In this document: one piece after another, positions 4,862-7,295 of the stretch
How the letters are laid out: each line of letters opens with the position of its first letter
Numbering within the stretch: the stretch's first letter is position 1
NCBI GenBank assembly: GCA_041655035.1
Contig: JBAZCN010000161.1
Location: 1 to 7,295 of the forward strand
DNA length: 7,295 nt
Direction: 5' to 3'
Source of the DNA: NAT127 sp041655035
Lineage (GTDB): Bacteria; Pseudomonadota; Gammaproteobacteria; Pseudomonadales; Porticoccaceae
Position numbers and translations under genes: made by a program
The notes under the pieces: model-generated
The model's database searches: none
What the model was told of the DNA's origin: nothing
Seen by the model: only the letters and a program-made list of their open reading frames with translations

Positions 4862-7295
4862 TCACTCTTCGAGATTCAGCAAATCCGGGTCGCCGCCGCG
4901 GGCGCTCAGGTTTTCGCTCCAGGTTTTCTCGGTGGCGAAGCGCGGCAGGTAGAAGGGGCCGCCGGTCTTGGGACCAGTGCCCGACAGCCCCTGCCCGCCG
5001 AACGGCTGGGTGCCAACCACAGCGCCGACCATGGTGCGATTGACGTAGGTATTGCCCACTCTGGTGCGGCTGAATATCTCCCGCGCAAAACCGGCGATAC
5101 GGCTGTGGACCCCCAAAGTGAGCCCGTAACCCGAGGCATTGATCTGGTCGATGACATCATCGAGCCGATCGTGACGGTAGCGGATGATATGCAGGATCGG
5201 ACCAAATACCTCGCCAGTGAGCTGATCGAGGCGGTCGATGGCGAAGATATGGGGCGCCACGAAAGTGCCGCTGTCTAGCTGCGCCGGCACTTCCAGCCTG
5301 CCGAGCAACCGCGCTTCGCGCTCCATCCGCCTGATATGCGCCAGCAGCCTGAGGCGCGCCGGCTCATCGATCACCGGCCCGATGTCGGTGTCGATGCGGG
5401 CCGGATCGCCGAGGCGTTGTTCAGCGAGCGCAGCCGCCAGCCGCGCGCACAGATCGTCGGCGATCTCGTCCTGGACGAACAGCACCCGGAGCGCCGAACA
5501 GCGCTGCCCGGCGCTGTGGAAAGCCGACACCATCACATCGTCCACCACCTGCTCCGGCAGCGCGGTGGAATCCACCAGCATGACGTTCTGGCCGCCGGTT
5601 TCGGCGATCAGCGCGGCGATCGCGCCATCCCGCGCCGCAAGCTGCCGGTTGATGTGCTGGGCGGTAGCAGTGGCGCCGGTAAAAGCGACGCCGGCAATAC
5701 GGCGGTCGGGCAGCAGCACCGCGCCGATTTCGGGCCCGGAACCCGGCAGCAGTTGCAGTACGCATGGAGGCACTCCGGCCGACAGGAACAGCCGCACCAC
5801 TTCCGCCGCGATCAGCGGCGTGGCCTCGGCGGGCTTGGCCAGCACGGTGTTGCCGGCGGCGAGCGCCGCAGCGAGCTGGCCGGTGAAAATGGCCAGGGGA
5901 AAGTTCCACGGGCTGATACAGAGGAATACCCCGCGGCCGTGCAGAGTCAGGCGATTGTCCTCGCCACTGGGCCCCGGCAGGCGCCTCGGCGCGAAACCGG
6001 TGCGCACCTGCAGCCCATAGTAGCGGCAGAAATCCACCGCCTCGCGCACTTCGTCGACGCCATCGCGCAAGGTGCGGCCGGCCTCGTCGGCCAGCAGTGC
6101 AACCAGTTCATGGCAGCGCGCCTCGAGGCCATCGGCCATGGCGTCGAGAATCTCCGCGCGCCGCCCCGCTCCCAGCGCATCCCAGGCAGGCTGAGCGGCA
6201 ACGGCCACCGCCAAGGCTTCGCGAGCCTCGTCCACGGTGGTGTCACGCACCCGGCCTGCCACGCGGCGGCGGTCGGCGGGGCTGGTCACGGGCTGGCCTT
6301 GGCCCTGAAGCATCCGTCCGGCGATTATCGGCGCGGCGCGCCACTCACGGCGCCGAGATCGGTCACAGGTTTGCTCCAGCTCGGCCACCACCGCGGCATC
6401 GTCGAGCTCGACGCCGGCGGCGGCAGTGCGCGATTCCCCGGCGCACCGATAGAGGTCCCGGGGCCGGGGGATACCAGGATGGCGGTGCGGATCGATGCGC
6501 CGCGCCTCTCGCACAGGGTCGGGCAATAATGCGTCAGGTGCAATGCCACGATCGAGAAAGTGGTGGATGAAGGAGCTGTTGGCGCCATTTTCCAGCAAGC
6601 GGCGCACCAGGTAGGGCAGCAGTTCCCGGTGGCGGCCCACCGGCGCGTAAATGCGCACCGGCGGCGCGGCTCCCGCCAGCAGGTCGGGCAGATGCCGGTA
6701 CAGTGGCTCGCCCATGCCATGCAGACGCTGCAGCTCGAAGGGCCGCCCGGCGGCGATCTTCCCGACCATCGCGAGGGTAAGCGCATTGTGGGTGGCGAAC
6801 TGTGGATAAACGACCGGCGCCGCGTCGAGCAACACCTGCGCACAGGCCAGGTAGCTGAGATCGGTGTGCACCTTGCGGGTGAACACCGGGTAGTCGCGCA
6901 GCCCCAACTGCTGGGCCCGCTTGATTTCGCTGTCCCAGTAGGCCCCTTTTACCAGTCGCACCGACAGGTATCGGCCGCTGTCGCGGGCGAGGGCGACGAG
7001 CCAGTGGCACAGGGTAGCGGCGCGCTTCTGGTAGGCCTGGACCACCACGCCAAGGCCGTTCCAGCCGCTCAGCCCGGGGTCCTGGACAAGTGCGGCGAGC
7101 AGCTCCAGGGACAGCTCGAGGCGCTCGGCCTCCTCGGCATCGATGGTCATGCCGACACCGGCGTCACGGGCCGCGAGGCACAGTTGCCGCAGACGCGGCA
7201 GCAGTTCGCCGCGGACCCGCTCGCGCTGGGCGAACTCGTAGCGCGGGTGCAGCGCCGACAGCTTGACCGATATCCCGTCGCGCCGCGGCTCCGGT
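4862..7295 (-). CDS. putA: Bifunctional proline dehydrogenase / L-glutamate-5-semialdehyde dehydrogenase PutA (5' end outside window)
   Basis: PutA oxidises proline to pyrroline-5-carboxylate with FAD, passes electrons to quinone, then oxidises glutamate semialdehyde to glutamate with NAD+. The frame stays open to the right edge, so about 810 C-terminal residues are visible. The proline dehydrogenase domain (7294 to about 6450) shows VKLSALHPRYE with the active-site Lys, LTIDAEEAERL, VRLVKGAYWDSEIKRAQ, PQFATHNALT, LHGMGEPLY, RIYAPVG and LPYLVRRLLENGANSSF, including the paired Arg that binds the proline carboxylate. The aldehyde dehydrogenase domain (about 6300-4900) has SPWNFP, the general-base Glu in AETGG (5602-5600) and the catalytic Cys in SAGQRCSALR (5500-5498). 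It ends in the oligomerisation-flap-like region VGNTYVNRTMVGAVVGTQPFGGQGLSGTGPK (4 motifs of the family run together). The protein stops soon after this, with LLNLEE, and lacks the extra C-terminal domain of long PutAs such as that of E. coli. Whether it has the N-terminal ribbon-helix-helix repressor domain cannot be seen. Confidence 0.97.
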   Translation of the reverse strand, partial: PEPRRDGISVKLSALHPRYEFAQRERVRGELLPRLRQLCLAARDAGVGMTIDAEEAERLELSLELLAALVQDPGLSGWNGLGVVVQAYQKRAATLCHWLVALARDSGRYLSVRLVKGAYWDSEIKRAQQLGLRDYPVFTRKVHTDLSYLACAQVLLDAAPVVYPQFATHNALTLAMVGKIAAGRPFELQRLHGMGEPLYRHLPDLLAGAAPPVRIYAPVGRHRELLPYLVRRLLENGANSSFIHHFLDRGIAPDALLPDPVREARRIDPHRHPGIPRPRDLYRCAGESRTAAAGVELDDAAVVAELEQTCDRSRRREWRAAPIIAGRMLQGQGQPVTSPADRRRVAGRVRDTTVDEAREALAVAVAAQPAWDALGAGRRAEILDAMADGLEARCHELVALLADEAGRTLRDGVDEVREAVDFCRYYGLQVRTGFAPRRLPGPSGEDNRLTLHGRGVFLCISPWNFPLAIFTGQLAAALAAGNTVLAKPAEATPLIAAEVVRLFLSAGVPPCVLQLLPGSGPEIGAVLLPDRRIAGVAFTGATATAQHINRQLAARDGAIAALIAETGGQNVMLVDSTALPEQVVDDVMVSAFHSAGQRCSALRVLFVQDEIADDLCARLAAALAEQRLGDPARIDTDIGPVIDEPARLRLLAHIRRMEREARLLGRLEVPAQLDSGTFVAPHIFAIDRLDQLTGEVFGPILHIIRYRHDRLDDVIDQINASGYGLTLGVHSRIAGFAREIFSRTRVGNTYVNRTMVGAVVGTQPFGGQGLSGTGPKTGGPFYLPRFATEKTWSENLSARGGDPDLLNLEE

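Noticed and set aside
5336..6529. A 397-codon open frame on the + strand, antisense to putA
   Set aside because: It is a shadow of putA caused by high GC at third positions. Its translation is rich in His, Arg, Gln and Gly, with no domain or membrane pattern, while the opposite strand is unambiguous PutA.
1..7295. CRISPR array, tRNA, rRNA, insertion sequence, attachment site or phage genes
   Set aside because: I saw no spaced direct repeats, no tRNA-like cloverleaf, no transposase or integrase motifs and no terminal inverted repeats; the gaps are too short to hold most of these.

Overview
The window is GC-rich, with compact genes and short intergenic gaps. Every identifiable protein family suits a Gram-negative proteobacterium, most likely a gammaproteobacterium. 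The support is an outer-membrane-type lipoprotein (DUF4136), a HlyD-type membrane fusion protein with a FUSC-like inner-membrane partner, and a bifunctional PutA. The taxon below that level cannot be fixed from this sequence.

Layout. The left part reads on the + strand: a DHA2-type 14-helix MFS drug antiporter (best start 83, stop 1636), then a DUF4136 lipoprotein (1729-2346). The remainder reads on the - strand: the 3' part of putA (right edge to 4862), then a two-gene export operon made of an HlyD/EmrA/AaeA-like periplasmic adaptor (4675-3488) and a DUF2955 (FUSC-like) membrane protein (3478-2444). The two blocks converge at 2347-2443. No gap exceeds 300 bases: the gaps are 1637-1728, 2347-2443 and 4676-4861. 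The left edge also shows a frame that could be the tail of an upstream gene, overlapping the MFS start by ATGA.

How the genes may work together. The MFS antiporter probably expels lipophilic or cationic toxic compounds. The HlyD-DUF2955 pair looks like an AaeA-AaeB-style efflux pump that would need a TolC-family outer-membrane channel, which is not in the window; the adaptor carries a TolC-docking-like hairpin motif. The lipoprotein has no known function. PutA oxidises proline to glutamate in two steps and has no evident functional link to the efflux genes. A long hairpin with T-tracts on both sides lies between putA and the adaptor gene and overlaps a good candidate promoter for the efflux operon.

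Most of the window is ordinary accessory-metabolism and efflux content. I found no clear new system. The points most worth checking are the terminator/promoter overlap upstream of the efflux operon, two tiny coupled ORFs in front of the lipoprotein gene, a CxxC pair in the lipoprotein, and an in-frame open stretch after the putA stop.
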